Below are positions 50,537 to 61,959 of a stretch of DNA of 64,000 nucleotides, piece by piece. Each line of letters starts with the position of its first letter. The first letter of the stretch is position 1. The notes beneath the pieces are model-generated. The model ran no database searches and was not told where the DNA came from. It was given only the letters and a program-made list of their open reading frames with translations. Origin of the DNA: Enchytraeus crypticus (Eukaryota; Annelida; Clitellata; Enchytraeida; Enchytraeidae); NCBI GenBank assembly GCA_905160935.1, contig CAJHZI010000533.1:2322001-2386000 (forward strand). The letters are read 5' to 3'. The position numbers and the translations under genes are program-made.

Positions 50537-53435
50537 ATGGAATCAGGAACCAGTGCAGTCAGAAGCAATATTCCTCGAGTGAAATACTTATCTCAAGCAG
50601 TAGCGAAATGCTCAACTGAGGTAAATTAAATGTAATATTATAAAATCTTCTTAACCATTTCACGTGAATTTCTTCACTTTTATTTTTGCTCAGTTTCGCC
50701 TTAGTAGTATTAGAAATTTCCTGTTATGCTCTACCCGTTAAAGAATAAAACAACTGTTAACTGCAATTGTTGTAAGAGTCAAGCAATAATGGGAAGGCAA
50801 ATGTAAAGCACCGAAGAAGCTAAAGGCTGTATCTAAAGGCTGTGGTGTGGATTGGACTTGTCATTGGGAAGGTATTAAATATTTAGCATTGGACTCCTCC
50901 TTTTTGAACTTGAAAGCAGACTGAATTGAAATATGTGCTGTCAAGGTCAGATTAGTCCTGGATAGCTTAGGGCATTCATAGGCTTTCATTCTTGTTCCGA
51001 TATTTCATATAGTTGCGTGAGTTGTATTTCGCATGAAGGCATGATGACCTTTTGCTCCTTTCAAGCGTGTGGCCAGATTAGCTGGTCAGTCTTGCTTCTT
51101 TGGTAAAAGGTTGGTAAAAGGTTGGTAAAAGCTTAGGAAGGAAAAAATCCCAGGGTGATGGAAGGTTATTCTTAAATCTGCGCTGGCTGCAATTGATGCA
51201 CCATCAAAAGGTAATGATTACTAATAACCATGGAGAGGAAGGAGGAAATGGGTCTTAAACAATTACCTGTGCTTCCTGACCCAGTGTGCCGTTATGTTAT
51301 GCATGTGTTCTTATCATTCTAGGTGTCTGTAATTGTATTGCCCTCTATATTTGAGTTATAGTCTGTTGATTTGTTATGAGCTTACCTGCCTCATTTTACA
51401 TGTTGGCAAGAAAGGTAGAACGTCTAAGCCTGTAATGTGTAACTTAATTTTATTTTGTGAAATAAGCTAAACCTTTGTGGAAACTGAATTTTAATTGCCA
51501 ACATGTAGGAGTCGTTTTTGTTACATTGGCGTTGACAGCATGTAGGTACTGAAAGTGCTGTGATATTTATTGTAACATGGTATCATTCACTTTGATGTAA
51601 CTTTTCGGTTCATTCTTTGAGAAGCTTTAAATATTTGCCCCAAATGTTTAATCCGTAGGAAGGCAATATAGTAGCTATGTATAAACTATATGTTAGTAAG
51701 TTTTGGTGTGACGGTAGTAACCACAAGGACTATACTTGTGTGAACCCGGGTAGTTAATACGGGGTAGACTAAACTTCCTGACTGGGTAGTAGTATTAATA
51801 TCTGCTGGTCACGGCAGTCCTAGAGGGAGTAGTAGTAAGAGACATAACCAACTATGCCAATGATTTCAACCAATGAATAATTATATAATAGACACTGATG
51901 ATTTTATAATGAACACTGAAGGGTAAACAGGATTGTTTTCTCAGAGAATGACGCCCTGGCCCAGTAAATGTTAGTTGAAGCTAAACAGACATTGGGGACC
52001 TTGTCATAAACAGAATTTCCCAAGAAGAATGATGTATCGAAAGGAATGTTAGATGATTTAAGGATCCACTCGTATGTGGACATGAGGAGGAAAGCCGAAG
52101 ATAGAGATGAGTGGAGGCGTTATATACCATGCCATTACATGCCAGTTAGCAGTGCACTAAGAGAGAAAGAGAGGGAGAGAGAGAGAAGTAAAACTGTGTG
52201 TATGTGAGAAGCTCCGTCATTCTGGCAATCACAGATATTTTAAGTATTACAAGCAGCCCTTAAACTGAAAAAATCTAAAAAATTATTTATACAGTACCTG
52301 TTGTATCAGGTATCTATAATGTATTCTTTGATTTATATACTGCATCTAGGGCCTTAATTAGGGTCAATATGGGCCAACTTTTCATTTTTATGTTCTTTTA
52401 TTTAGCTACTCATACTTTTAGTATTTTTTGTTATTTTTATTCACGTAGGTCACTCGATACGGAGGTTGTGTTGCTGGTAAAGAAAGTATTAAACAAAATG
52501 ACTGCTTAAAGGAATTTACTGCTCTCTCGGACTGCATAAAAAAATCAGTAAGTGTACATTTCTCTAAGTGTATAATTTCTGTCATTAGACATTGATGGTA
52601 TGATTAGCTGGAGCCAGTGGCGAGGTTAGTAAGACACTCGACGGCGGATCAGTATGTGCGGGGTTCAAATTCTGGGCTCGCCTGTCACTGACATCGCTTT
52701 TGAGTGACAAAACTGGCGTTAACCTTAGCTTTACCAGCTTTGCTTATGGTATGATTAACTGATGCTATGATTAACCGATGATATGATTAACTGATGATAT
52801 GATTAACTGATGATGTGATTAACTGATGATATGATTAACTGAGGGTATGATTAACGGATGGTGTGGTTAACTGATGATATAATTAAAATAACTGATGATA
52901 TGATTAACTGTTGGTGTGGTTAACTGATGGTGTGGTTAACTGATGATATGATTATCTGATGATATGATTAACTGATGGTATGATTAACTGATGGTGTGGT
53001 TAACTGATGGTGTGGTTAACTGATGATATGATTAACTGATGATATGATTAACTGATGGTATGATTAACTGATGATATGATTAACTGATGGTATGATTAAC
53101 TGATGATATATGATGTTGCAGCAGTATGACTTTTTGGTATTTAATTCTATTCCAACTTCATTGAGAAATTTGCAATATATATTATTCATAACTTATAATT
53201 CACTTTTTAAATAAATAATATAATATTATCAGTGAGCATAAAGGAGCCAAAACATATGTTGTTCATTCTGCAGCTATTATATTATATTAGGCCTGCTCTA
53301 TCAAACAGTTTTAAAAGTAAATAAATAAATAAGTAAGGAGATAAAAGTTAATATAAAAAAGTAAAATAAATATTCTTATAAAACTGTTCATGGTTTGGTT
53401 GATTGTTTGTTTTGCAGTTGACAAGGCGGAGATAA
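50537..53435 (+). CDS. NDUFAF8: NDUFAF8-like twin-CX9C mitochondrial protein, three exons
   Basis: Exons: 50537-50620 (within an exon starting 50523), 52449-52547, 53418-53435. All introns are phase 0 and GT-AG (acceptors ttttgcag, cacgtag, ttttgcag). The product is 66 residues: MESGTSAVRSNIPRVK..., a first CX9C pair across the splice (KCSTE + VTRYGGC), a second (DCLKEFTALSDC), then IKKSLTRRR. Twin CX9C proteins fold in the mitochondrial intermembrane space by Mia40 oxidation. Spacing and words (YGGCV versus YGRCV, C-X3-F-X-AL-X2-C) match NDUFAF8, which works with NDUFAF5 in complex I assembly; that protein is about 74 residues. No targeting presequence, as expected. The start is the first ATG in the exon; an upstream coding exon cannot be excluded. 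Confidence 0.8.
51140..51308 (+). repeat. Repeat E, second copy, in NDUFAF8-like intron 1
   Basis: cccagggtgatggaaggtta to ccagtgtgccgttatg, about 160 bp, matching 32280-32432 in inverse orientation. Confidence 0.75.
51915..52195 (+). mobile_element. 3' end of RTE-like LINE family L-ag
   Basis: gggtaaacaggattgttttc, cccaagaagaatgatgtatc, gttagatgatttaaggatcc, then cagtgcactaagagagaaag with a (ga) tail. A remnant of coding sequence (RKAEDRDEWRRYIP) is readable. In NDUFAF8-like intron 1. Confidence 0.78.
52605..52745 (+). mobile_element. SINE family B, full length
   Basis: agctggagccagtggcgagg head, B box gggttcaaattc, body cctgtcactgacatcgcttt, tail agctttaccagctttgc. In NDUFAF8-like intron 2. 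Confidence 0.85.
52746..53112. repeat. 16-bp minisatellite in NDUFAF8-like intron 2
   Basis: About 22 units of gattaactgatgatat type, with a variant gtgtggttaactgatg. It starts exactly at the SINE tail. Confidence 0.9.
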
Positions 53436-53689
53436 CTGATAAACTTTAAATTTGATGATTGAATTTTGGACTTGTCCGTGAAATAGGGCTCAGTCTGTGG
53501 TACTAATGTGGGTCACAGGAGTTTAGCCGCCCGAATTCAACCCACGGAAAGCAAAGAAACATTAAATCTGATTGATTTGGGGATTTTTGGTTCCTTTTTT
53601 GAGCAAATAACAATAAGAGTATGCTGGTAGGGACAATGATTGCTCCGTTGCGATTCCATAGATCATTTTAATTTGAATTATAATAATAA

Positions 53690-55640
53690 TAATAATAATA
53701 ATAATAGTAAAGGTTTAACGTCCGTTTCCTCATCCAGGGATGATGTCAGGGACATCCCCAACAGCACACATCACAACAGATCAATTCACCCAGACCAATC
53801 TGCGAAAGAAATGTGCTGAGGAGAAGTAAGGTCCTAAACGAAAGCCAGTCGGGTGATCAAAAAATGGTCAAGGTAGATTGATTATGTCTATGGTGGGAAA
53901 AGGTAAGTTTTAATCTTGCTAGAGAATGTTGAAAGAGAAGAACAAGAGCGAAGATTAGCAGGTAAAGAGTTTCAGATTGTGGGTGCTGCGTAAGAAAATG
54001 AACGTCTGCCCAATGACGTGAGAATATTTGGAACTGAGAGAAGATTGGCATAAGTGCACGTGAGGGACGATAGGGAAGAAGAATTTCAGATAAGTAAGAA
54101 GGCTTGCCAAATCGCAGAGTTTTGAAAATTAATAGAGCTATTTTATATTTTATGCGTTGATTAACAGGGAGCCAATGAAGACTGCGAAGTAGAGAAAGAG
54201 AGCGAAATTGAAGTCGAGAGGACTTACAAACAACACGTGCAAGAGAATTTTGGACGTGCTGCAAACGATTGAGAGAAGAAGTAGGCAACCCGTGTAATAA
54301 TGAATTACAGTAGTCGAGCTTTGAGCTATAGAATTAGCAAGGATAGTGGTTGAATTTCTAGTAAGGGATGGACGTATTTGCCCAATCTGACGAATCTGAA
54401 AGAAAGAAGAGCGACAAACAGAAGAGATATGGGATTTAAAGTCAAGGTTTTCATCAAATGTGACTCCAAGGTTTTTGGCGGATTGAGAAGGTGAAAGAGC
54501 AAGATTCTGAAAATTAACAGAGCTATAGGTAATTTTACTTCTTTGCCAAGGAGTGCCAATTAAAAGGTATTCAGTTTTGGAAGGATTAACAGCAAGACGG
54601 TTAGCACAAAACCAGGAATAAACCGTGTCTAGAATGGATGAGAGATGAGCCACTTTCTGATCGGAATCATGATTAGAAAATGAAATATATAGTTGTGTAT
54701 CGTCTGCGTAGAAATGAAAATTTATGGAGGACTGAGCAAGCAGGTAGCTAAGAGGAGTGATATATAAAGAGAAGAGCAATGGACCTAACACTGAACCGTG
54801 AGGAACACCGCGTAGGAGGGGTAGTTCAGAAGAGCGATTTTGACCAATAACAACAGATTGTGTGCAACATGAGAGATATGATGTGAGAAGGGAAAAAGCA
54901 GAATCAGATATGCCAAAACAAGATTTAAGTCTATTAGGATGCCATGATCAATTGTATCAAAGGCAGCAGAGGGATCTAGAAGAACCAAGGCAGAAACCTG
55001 TTTACTACTCATGGCCAAGCTAAGATCATTTTGTATACGAAGAAGAGTGGTTTCAGTGGAATGGAGTTTTCTATAGGCAGATTGATAATGAGAGAGAGAA
55101 GGGAAAGAATCAAGATGAGTGCATAAACCGGTATAAATTACCTTTTCAAGAAGTTTAGAGATGAAGTTAAGATTGGAAATAGGACGGTAACTGGAAAGAT
55201 CATCTTTTGGTAGAGATGGCTTTTTAGCAAAGTAGATACAACTGCTTGTTTGAAGGAGGTCGGGAAGATACCTTCTGAGAGCGAGAGGTTGATTAATTAA
55301 GTAATAGGAGCAACTAAAACATCAATACAGGATTTCAGTAAGCGTGTAGGAATAACATCAAGGCAGCAAGATGAGTCGGTAGAGCGAAGAATAAAATTGC
55401 GTATTTCTTCCGGTTTAGCTGGTTCAAAACTAGAAAGTAGTGGTGGCTCAGGCATATTTACAAAAATGGAGTTGTCGGTGTCAATGGAGTTGGAGGGTAT
55501 AGAGCTACAGAGTTTGGCTATTTTGTAATCGAAAAAGTTGAGAAAAGAGGTAGCAAGAGAAGATGGTGAGATGGTAGAGGGGAGTGACTTGGGAATGGTG
55601 CGATCAAGCAGAGAGTCAAGTGCTCCCCATAATTATGATT
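53690..55640 (-). mobile_element. CR1-like LINE, RT and C-terminal part, broken frames
   Basis: Minus strand: about 55000-55200 reads NLNFISKLLEKVIYT and HYQSAYRKLHSTETTLL; 54785-55018 VSALVLLDPSAAFDTIDHGI; 54150-54791 MLGPLLFSLYITPLS, FHFYADDTQLYISF, NRLAVNPSKTEYLLIG, AKNLGVTFDENLDFKSHIS; 53857-54288 HVQNSLARVVC and LRSLHWLPVNQRIKYKI. These are RT blocks 1-7 and the thumb in order. It ends with ggaaacggacgttaaacc and a (tta)n tail at 53680-53715. At least three frameshifts: inactive. Confidence 0.88.
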
Positions 55641-56099
55641 ATGAACTGTGTCTGCTTCTGCTTCTATTTATTATTATACTGACACATTGATTAATTCTCC
55701 GGTATAGCCGCAAAATAATGGAGATAAAACATCAACTTCAACAACTCTCATTCTCATCTCTCTACCAATCCTGTAATCATTTTACTTTTAGAAATTTCTA
55801 TAATAGATGCTTAGAAAAATGAAAGAAGGTGGATCTTTATGTAACGTTGTTAGCTTATTTTTAACCATTTACCAATTATTGATATGTATTGTTCTATTAT
55901 TCAATTATATTACTATATTATTAAATTATATTATTCATTTATTAACTTTCAAAGAACAACGAAACTCCAAAAGGTCCTATAAATGGTTCTAATCCAATGA
56001 CAGCAAAACTGGTCCTATAAATGGTGCTAATCCAATAACAGCAAAACTGGTCCAAAGATAGAGAATTAAAGGCAAGATATTATACTTGCAATTTATTAA
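55641..56099. other. Intergenic, short duplication
   Basis: ggtcctataaatggt-ctaatccaat is repeated at about 55974 and 56011. No gene supported; a 61-codon frame at 55807-55992 is hydrophobic and AT-driven. Confidence 0.35.
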
Positions 56100-56245
56100 G
56101 TATAGCTGGTATAGCTAATGTTAACGTCACTTTTCTCACTCGAAAGCGATGTCAGTGACGGGAGAGCCCAGGATTTGAATCCGAACATACTGATCCTCGG
56201 TCGAATAACTTACCGACATCGCCACTGGCTCCAGCCAGTAATGTT
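56100..56245 (-). mobile_element. SINE family B, full length
   Basis: Minus strand: ggctggagccagtggcgatg head, B box gattcaaatcctgggct, body cccgtcactgacatcgcttt and gaaaagtgacgttaac. Confidence 0.82.
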
Positions 56246-56948
56246 ATAGATTACGAACAAACGCAACATAATAAATATATTTATATTTCAAAGATGTGAA
56301 AAGTTTGAGTTATGTTATAATAGTGTTTTTGCAAGGATCTTTCATGCGAATAATAACAATGTTATCTTAAGTTGCCAATATTATAGCAATTCTTTGGCAT
56401 TTAATTATGTATATGAGTATCATAGATATAATTTTCCAAATTAACTATTAAAGTCCAATCATATTTGCGAGACGGCAGAAATAGATACAATCGATATTGA
56501 ACATTATTATTCTTTGCAATTAAAGTAAAATTTAAATGTTTTAGATTCAAAATATCAAATTAAATATAAAATCTGGAAATATTTCGAAAATATATTTCTC
56601 CTAAATGAATAGCTATGCTTATCAGAAGATTTTAATGAGCATGTATTATTATCAGATGGCATAGTATACATGTATGTTATATACTTGTAAGAACTTGCGT
56701 GTTGGCTCCATATCTATTATCACAAAGTTTTTCTTGTATGTGACAGTTCAGGCACGGAGTGCATTTCATGTTTGCATGCTTTTTTCCGTTGATTGTTGTT
56801 TTTGTTTGTAACTACTGTATATATTAAGATTACCATTCGGTTGGTGGAATTAAAGTATAAAATGTCATCGAGGTTTGAATTTGAGAGTGTTTTAACGAGT
56901 GAAGACGTGAGAAGACCCGTGAGGTGTACATGAATTTCTCGATAGTTT
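56246..56948. other. Spacer; weak minus-strand open frame
   Basis: Minus strand 56720-56980 opens with MMSTSAEIDDKNYREIHVH and LLTSSLVKTLSNSNLDDI, which looks more protein-like than its surroundings, but no family or partner exon was found. Confidence 0.25.
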
Positions 56949-57079
56949 TTGTCGTCAATTTCAGCGCTCGTAGACATCATTGAAGGCAGACTGCGCGTGC
57001 TAATGAATAAATTGTTGACAAATTGTCAACAGGATCAGATGTCGCTATTAGATTTCATGAAGATCGATTTGTTAGTACT

Positions 57080-57474
57080 CTCTATTGATGTAGACAACTC
57101 GCATTATGGGTGCCTAGAGGGAAGGGGCCGGGTACTCACTATTGATGTAGACAGCTCGCATTATGGGTGCCTAGAGGGAAGGGGCCGGGTACTCACTATT
57201 GATGTAGACAGCTCGCATTATGGGTGCCTAGAGGGAAGGGGCCGGGTACTCACTATTGATGTAGACAGCTCGCATTATGGGTGCCTAGAGGGAAGGGGCC
57301 GGGTACTCACTATTGATGTAGACAGCTCGCATTATGGGTGCCTAGAGGGAAGGGGCCGGGTACTCACTATTGATGTAGACAGCTCGCATTATGGGTGCCT
57401 AGAGGGAAGGGGCCGGGTACTCACTATTGATGTAGACAGCTCGCATTATGGGTGCCTAGAGGGAAGGGGCCGGG
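57080..57474 (+). repeat. 57-bp satellite, about seven units, kept in frame
   Basis: Units of 57 bp (gtactcactattgatgtaga ... gggaaggggccgg) that are identical except in the first one. As the period is 19 codons, a plus-strand frame at 56949-57674 (241 codons) runs through, giving TIDVDSSHYGCLEGRGRV-type repeats. Perfect identity points to recent expansion; whether it is translated is unknown. Confidence 0.93.
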
Positions 57475-57740
57475 ACTTGCGGTTAGATGGTCACTTAGTT
57501 GAACATAATTATTTGCATCATCCCGGGCACTTGTTTACATCATCGCGGAAATTTGTAATTTTAATGCAAATTTTTAAACTATCCCTAACCCTAACTCCTA
57601 CACTTTACCCTAACGCTAAACATATTCCTAAGAAACTAATAACATTTAGTAAAACTTCAAAGAATAAAATGTGACTCAAAACAAGAGCCCGCGATTCTGA
57701 AAATAGTTCTGTCCAAATAAGTGACCATCTAGCCGCTACT
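57475..57740. mobile_element. 266-bp terminal-inverted-repeat element with 9-bp target duplication
   Basis: The ends are inverted repeats of about 27 bp (acttgcggttagatggtcac at the left; complement of agtgaccatctagccgctac at the right), about four mismatches. The element is flanked on both sides by ggggccggg (57466-57474 and 57741-57749). The interior has no coding capacity and contains ccctaaccctaac near 57583. A 9-bp duplication fits Mutator-like non-autonomous elements. Confidence 0.72.
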
Positions 57741-57839
57741 GGGGCCGGGTTGTAGCCCTAGTTGGTGGTAGGGAGGAGGGCAACCCAGGTCGAGCTTTGG
57801 GGGGGCGGTTACACTGAGGTGGGATCGATTCGCCTTCGC

Positions 57840-57940
57840 ATGACAACATCGAACACCATTGAGACAAAATCAAGCCGGCGAGCAAAAAGAAAGTCCAAAA
57901 ACGGTGCAAATTCCAAAATCCAGAAATTCACCAAATGTCC
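57840..57940 (-). mobile_element. 3' end of CR1-like LINE family L-att
   Basis: gacaacatcgaacacc, aaaatcaagccggcgagc, caaattccaaaatccagaaa; the reverse complement of the module at 59935-60062. Confidence 0.55.
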
Positions 57941-57964
57941 CTGACTCTTTCATTGTGGATAGGC

Positions 57965-58445
57965 CTATAGCTTCTTCTTCTTCTTCTTCTCTATGTGCCT
58001 TGCCTGTTCCAAGCCTGGGCGGTCATGGTCATATTCCTCCATATGTCTCTGTTCATTGTTGCTCTGATCATCTCTATTTCAGTTAACTGCATCCATTTGC
58101 TAAGACTCTTAATAAACGTCATTCGTTGTCTACCCTTGCATCTTTTTCCTTCTATTATACCTGTCACTACGGTATTTTAAACTATTTTGTTCCGCATAAT
58201 GTGTCCGAAAAATTTCATCTGTTGTCGTCGTATTCGGTTCAAAAGGTCACGACAAGTTGACATTCTTTGTAGAACATCTTCATTTATAACATGGTCTTTA
58301 TAAGATATACGTAGCATTCTTCTATAGAACCGCATCTCTGTTGCCTCAAGTTTCGATACTATTACAGAAGAGATTGTCAAAACTTCACTTCCATATAACA
58401 ATATTGGTTGAATATACCATTGAAGGAGTCTTTTTGGAGGCCTAT
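57965..58445 (-). mobile_element. RTE-like LINE C-terminus with (AAG)n tail
   Basis: Minus strand: RLLQWYIQPILLYGSEVLTI, RFYRRMLRISYKDHV, RRQQMKFFGHIMRNKIV, an in-frame TAA at 58175-58177, then TGIIEGKRCKGRQRMTF and MNRDIWRNMTMTAQAWNRQG with a stop, then (aag)n at 57968-57985. A single stop codon separates the two parts, so it is a recently broken copy. Its tail differs from family L-ag. Confidence 0.8.
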
Positions 58446-58934
58446 AGCTAGAGCACAAATATCAAATCCATAGCTTAGCAGATACGAGACTATGGTCATG
58501 AACGAGAGGTCTAAATGGGGGGGGGGGGCTGATGCTATAGCTCATATATATTTATATGGACAAGGATTGAAATTTAGAGTGGCTAAGCTCCGGATTTAGA
58601 GGGGCTTAGCCCCCTATCTACCTACTCCCCTATCGTCCTTCTAGCTTATAGTGGCCTAATCTTAAAGTGTCAAGTACGCTAGTTATAGGTAACTCCCTCC
58701 AAATTAGCACCAAAATTGAAACAGTGTGACAACATTATAAGAGTGGTTTGGCAATTTTTTCGTTTGTCCATTCAATTAGAGCTTGACCAAGTTTTATAAG
58801 TTAATAGCCAAGGCCTTGATTTCATTAGAAGATGATGTACTATAAATCCCATGATCTCATCCTCGACTTTCTTCAGAGAAAGTATTACAATTTTTCAATC
58901 TCTCAATATAATCTAGAAATTTAATAAATAATAT
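58446..58934. other. Spacer with a poly-G run
   Basis: Twelve or so g at 58517-58528. Two similar phrases about rows of ggatttagaggggcttagcc and tagagtggctaagctccgga suggest a local duplication. No gene. Confidence 0.4.
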
Positions 58935-59180
58935 GATGTAAAATAAACACGCATTATAGTGATATGACCAGTTTTGTTGATATATATCACTTTTAATACC
59001 ACATGTTTAAACCGTTAGGAAATGTAGACCATGTTCTATATAATCATACCAGTTAAAGTCCGAGATTTTACTCTCAGATAAGCGCGGCTGGGATTCGAAC
59101 ACACGAGGGTTCAATTCAACTTCGGATTTGTCGTTTAAAACTTCATGACGTTACCCCTACTCTATTACGGCATTCTATTT
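58935..59180 (-). mobile_element. SINE family A, diverged
   Basis: B box ggttcgaatccc altered at the 5' side (gtgttcgaatccc), body gcgcttatctgagagtaaaa, and a tail ending tataatgcgtg. Confidence 0.75.
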
Positions 59181-59689
59181 ATTATAATCGAAATAATCGT
59201 CTAGTAAAACATTCAATCTTTATTGATTGACATTTCATGCCTGGAAAGACTGTCTATCTGATTAATATATAGGGACCAAAACGTTAATCGAAAGCTCGAC
59301 ACGCTTGAGTACTGAGGCGAATAAGTTATAATGAGATTACAGAAGAGAAAGGGGAGCGCAGAAAATTAGTGACCTGGTTTTTAGAGAAGACAGGAGAGGG
59401 CTTGAAATAGTGACCTATTTTTTGGAGGAGACAGGAGAGGGCTTGAATTATTCACCTATATTTAGAGGAGATAGGGGATTGCATGAAATAGTGACTTATT
59501 TTTAGAGGAGAAACGGAGGTGCTTGGAATAGTGACCTATAAAAATTTTTGAGGAGAAAGGGGAGTGCTTGAAATAATCACCTATTTAAGCTATTTTGGAG
59601 GAGATAGATGTCTCTATTATTTCATCTCATCTCTATCGAAGTGATGCAGCCTGCTGTTACTCGGTCTTCTAAATTAGCCTAATTGCTCT

Positions 59690-60062
59690 TGTGAGACCTA
59701 GCTTACCTTTATGCTCTAAGCTATCTAATCGTTCTTTCCAGCATGCTGCACAGCAGATCTGGAATTCTCTTCCATCAAATCTTCGGAAGTCTTCGTTTGA
59801 AACACATCGGCCTTTGCTTTCTAATGAGCAGTTGCATAGGCGGTTGAAGACCCGCCTTTTCCATCTCTCTTTTCCGTCCAGTGTCCATGAATTACGACCA
59901 GCGCATAAACCTCCTTTCTTTAATCCCTTCATCTTTGGACTGATTTTCTGGATTTTGGAATTTACACAGTTTTTGGACTTCCTTTTTGTCGCCGGCTTGA
60001 TTTTGTCTCAATAGTGCTCTATGTTGTCATTAATGACTGTAGCACTCTAGTCATTGTTATGT
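59690..60062 (+). mobile_element. CR1-like LINE C-terminus and 3' end (family L-att)
   Basis: Plus strand: SFQHAAQQIWNSLPSNLRKS then LHRRLKTRLFHLSF, the conserved ORF2 end of CR1-like LINEs. The frame runs into the 3' module (ttctggattttggaatttac ... gactgtagcactctagtcat). It links that module to a LINE. Confidence 0.72.
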
Positions 60063-60129
60063 TATAGGGGATTGCTTGAAATAGTGACCTGTTTAAGCTA
60101 TTTTAGAGGAGATATGTAGTGCTTGCAAT

Positions 60130-60332
60130 AGACTAGTAACTGAGGAAGGCAACGGGAAACCAACACAGAAGCCATACTTTTCCCAAGCTATAGGCTACAC
60201 AAGATATGGATAAGGCATAGGCTTTGTGAAGGGACTAACTTTTTGATCTAATTAGTGCTATTATGGAGCGAGAAAACAGACTTTGAGTATGCATATGTAC
60301 CTTGAACCTCCCACTTGGCAGTGCACTGAAGA
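60130..60332 (-). repeat. Repeat C, partial
   Basis: gaggaaggcaacgggaaacc, cccaagctataggctacaca, and ggcagtgcactgaagaagaa at the end; the first about 200 bp of repeat C in inverse orientation, inside the 41-bp satellite. Confidence 0.7.
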
Positions 60333-61189
60333 AGAAGAAGGGGAGTGCTTGAAACGGAATAGTGACCTGGTTTAGAGGAGATATAGAGAGTGCATGAAAT
60401 AGACCAGTGACCTGGTTTTAGAGGAGATACAGGGAGTGCTTGAAATAGTGACCTGGATTTAGAGGAGATATAAGAAGTGCTTGCTTTAGACTAGTGACCT
60501 AGTTTTAGAGGAGATATAGGGAGTGCTTGAAACAGACTAGTGACCTGGTTTTAGAGTTGATTTAGGAAGTGCTTGAAACAGACTAGAGACCTGGTTTTAG
60601 AGGAGATATAGGGAGTGCTTGAAATAGTGACCTGGATTTAGAGGAGATATAGGCAGTGCTTGAAACAAATTAGTGACCTGGTTTTAGAGGAAACATAGGC
60701 AGTGCTTGAAATAGACTAATGACCTGGTTTTAGAGGAGATATAGGGAGTGTTTGAAATAGTGACCTGGTTTTAGAGGAAATATAGGGAGTGTTTGAAATA
60801 GTGAACTGGTTTTAGAGGAAATATAGGGAGTGTTTGAAATAGTGACCTGGATTTTAGAGGAAATATAGGGAGTGTTTGAAATAGTGACCTGGTTTTAGAG
60901 GAAATATAGGGAGTGTTTGAAATAGTGACCTGGTTTTAGAGGAAATATAGGGAGTGTTTGAAATAGTGACCTGGTTTTAGAGGAAATATAGGGAGTGTTT
61001 GAAATAGTGACCTGGTTTTAGAGGAAATATAGGGAGTGTTTGAAATAGTGACCTGGTTTTAGAGGAAATATAGGGAGTGTTTGAAATAGTGACCTGGTTT
61101 TAGAGGAAATATAGGGAGTGTTTGAAATAGTGACCTGGTTTTAGAGGAAATATAGGGAGTGTTTGAAATAGCGAACTGGATGCGACAGC

Positions 61190-61450
61190 GCAAATGGAAT
61201 GATTCATAATTAATTGTGGGGGCGTCTTCTCCGCTATCTTATCCTTGGTAGCAATTATGACACCTATTGGAAGCTGTGAAGCTAGAGAAGCTGATGTAGG
61301 GAAGTCCCTGTGAAGACTGCTATGGACTCGGCTTCACTCAGTACGATCAAACGTTAGTCGTGTTTCAGTCAGCGAAGCGTCGTATGCAGTACCTGTACAG
61401 TAGATGCGCTGTGTTTGATAGTCTAGCTTTCTGATTTACTGATGTTATAC
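61190..61450. other. Unexplained GC-balanced stretch
   Basis: Less AT-rich than its surroundings and outside every repeat family. Partial open frames (for example CGGVFSAILSLVAIMTPIG and GFTQYDQTLVVFQSAKRRM) look protein-like, but no consistent pair of splice sites was found. It may hold exons of the gene ending at 63281. Confidence 0.25.
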
Positions 61451-61488
61451 AGGGTATGTACATCAATATTTTTCTGTTTTCATCTGGA

Positions 61489-61491
<3 letters not shown>

Positions 61492-61523
<32 letters not shown>

Positions 61524-61592
61524 TCTCCCCCTCTCTCTCCCTCTCTCCCCCTCTCTCTCCCCCCCCCCTCTCTCTCTCTCTCTTTCTATATA
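61492..61592. repeat. (CT)n and poly-C microsatellite
   Basis: About 100 bp of ct with c runs. Confidence 0.95.
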
Positions 61593-61744
61593 TCACTCTC
61601 TCCGGTTTATTGTCAGAAATTAGATATTACCTACAATACAGATCGCATAGAATCAGTGTAAGTTGTATTTTCTGTACACTACCATAGCCTACTTAAAATA
61701 CTGACAAGTTTGTCTCATTATTGTATAAAAACAAAATACCACAA

Positions 61745-61945
61745 TGGTGGTGAAATATTGCCAGCCGTCATCAGTATCTGCATTGCACGACTTCGCGTGG
61801 GTTCGATTCCCGGCCGAGCTGATCTGAGAGTAAAACCTCGGACATTCACAGGACTGGTTACGCGGAAAATGGACTAAAGTGCCTAACGGTTTAAACATGT
61901 GGTATTTAAGAGATAGATATCAATATGGTTTATGATTGCGTGTTT
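61745..61945 (+). mobile_element. SINE family A
   Basis: B box gggttcgattcccgg, body gagctgatctgagagtaaaa and gcctaacggtttaaacatgt. The 5' head is poorly kept. Confidence 0.75.
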
Positions 61946-61959
61946 GTTAGTATTATTAT

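Larger units (their letters stand above)
59365..61180. repeat. 41-bp satellite, interrupted by two insertions
   Basis: Units of 41 bp (gtgacctggttttagaggaa atatagggagtgtttgaaata). Early, diverged units lie at 59365-59640 and about 60065-60130; later, increasingly uniform units run from 60340 to 61175, nearly identical after 60750. A LINE end (59690-60062) and repeat C (60130-60332) interrupt it. Confidence 0.93.

Noticed and set aside
57580..57620. Interstitial telomere
   Set aside because: Only two clean ccctaa units followed by diverged ones; too short to claim.
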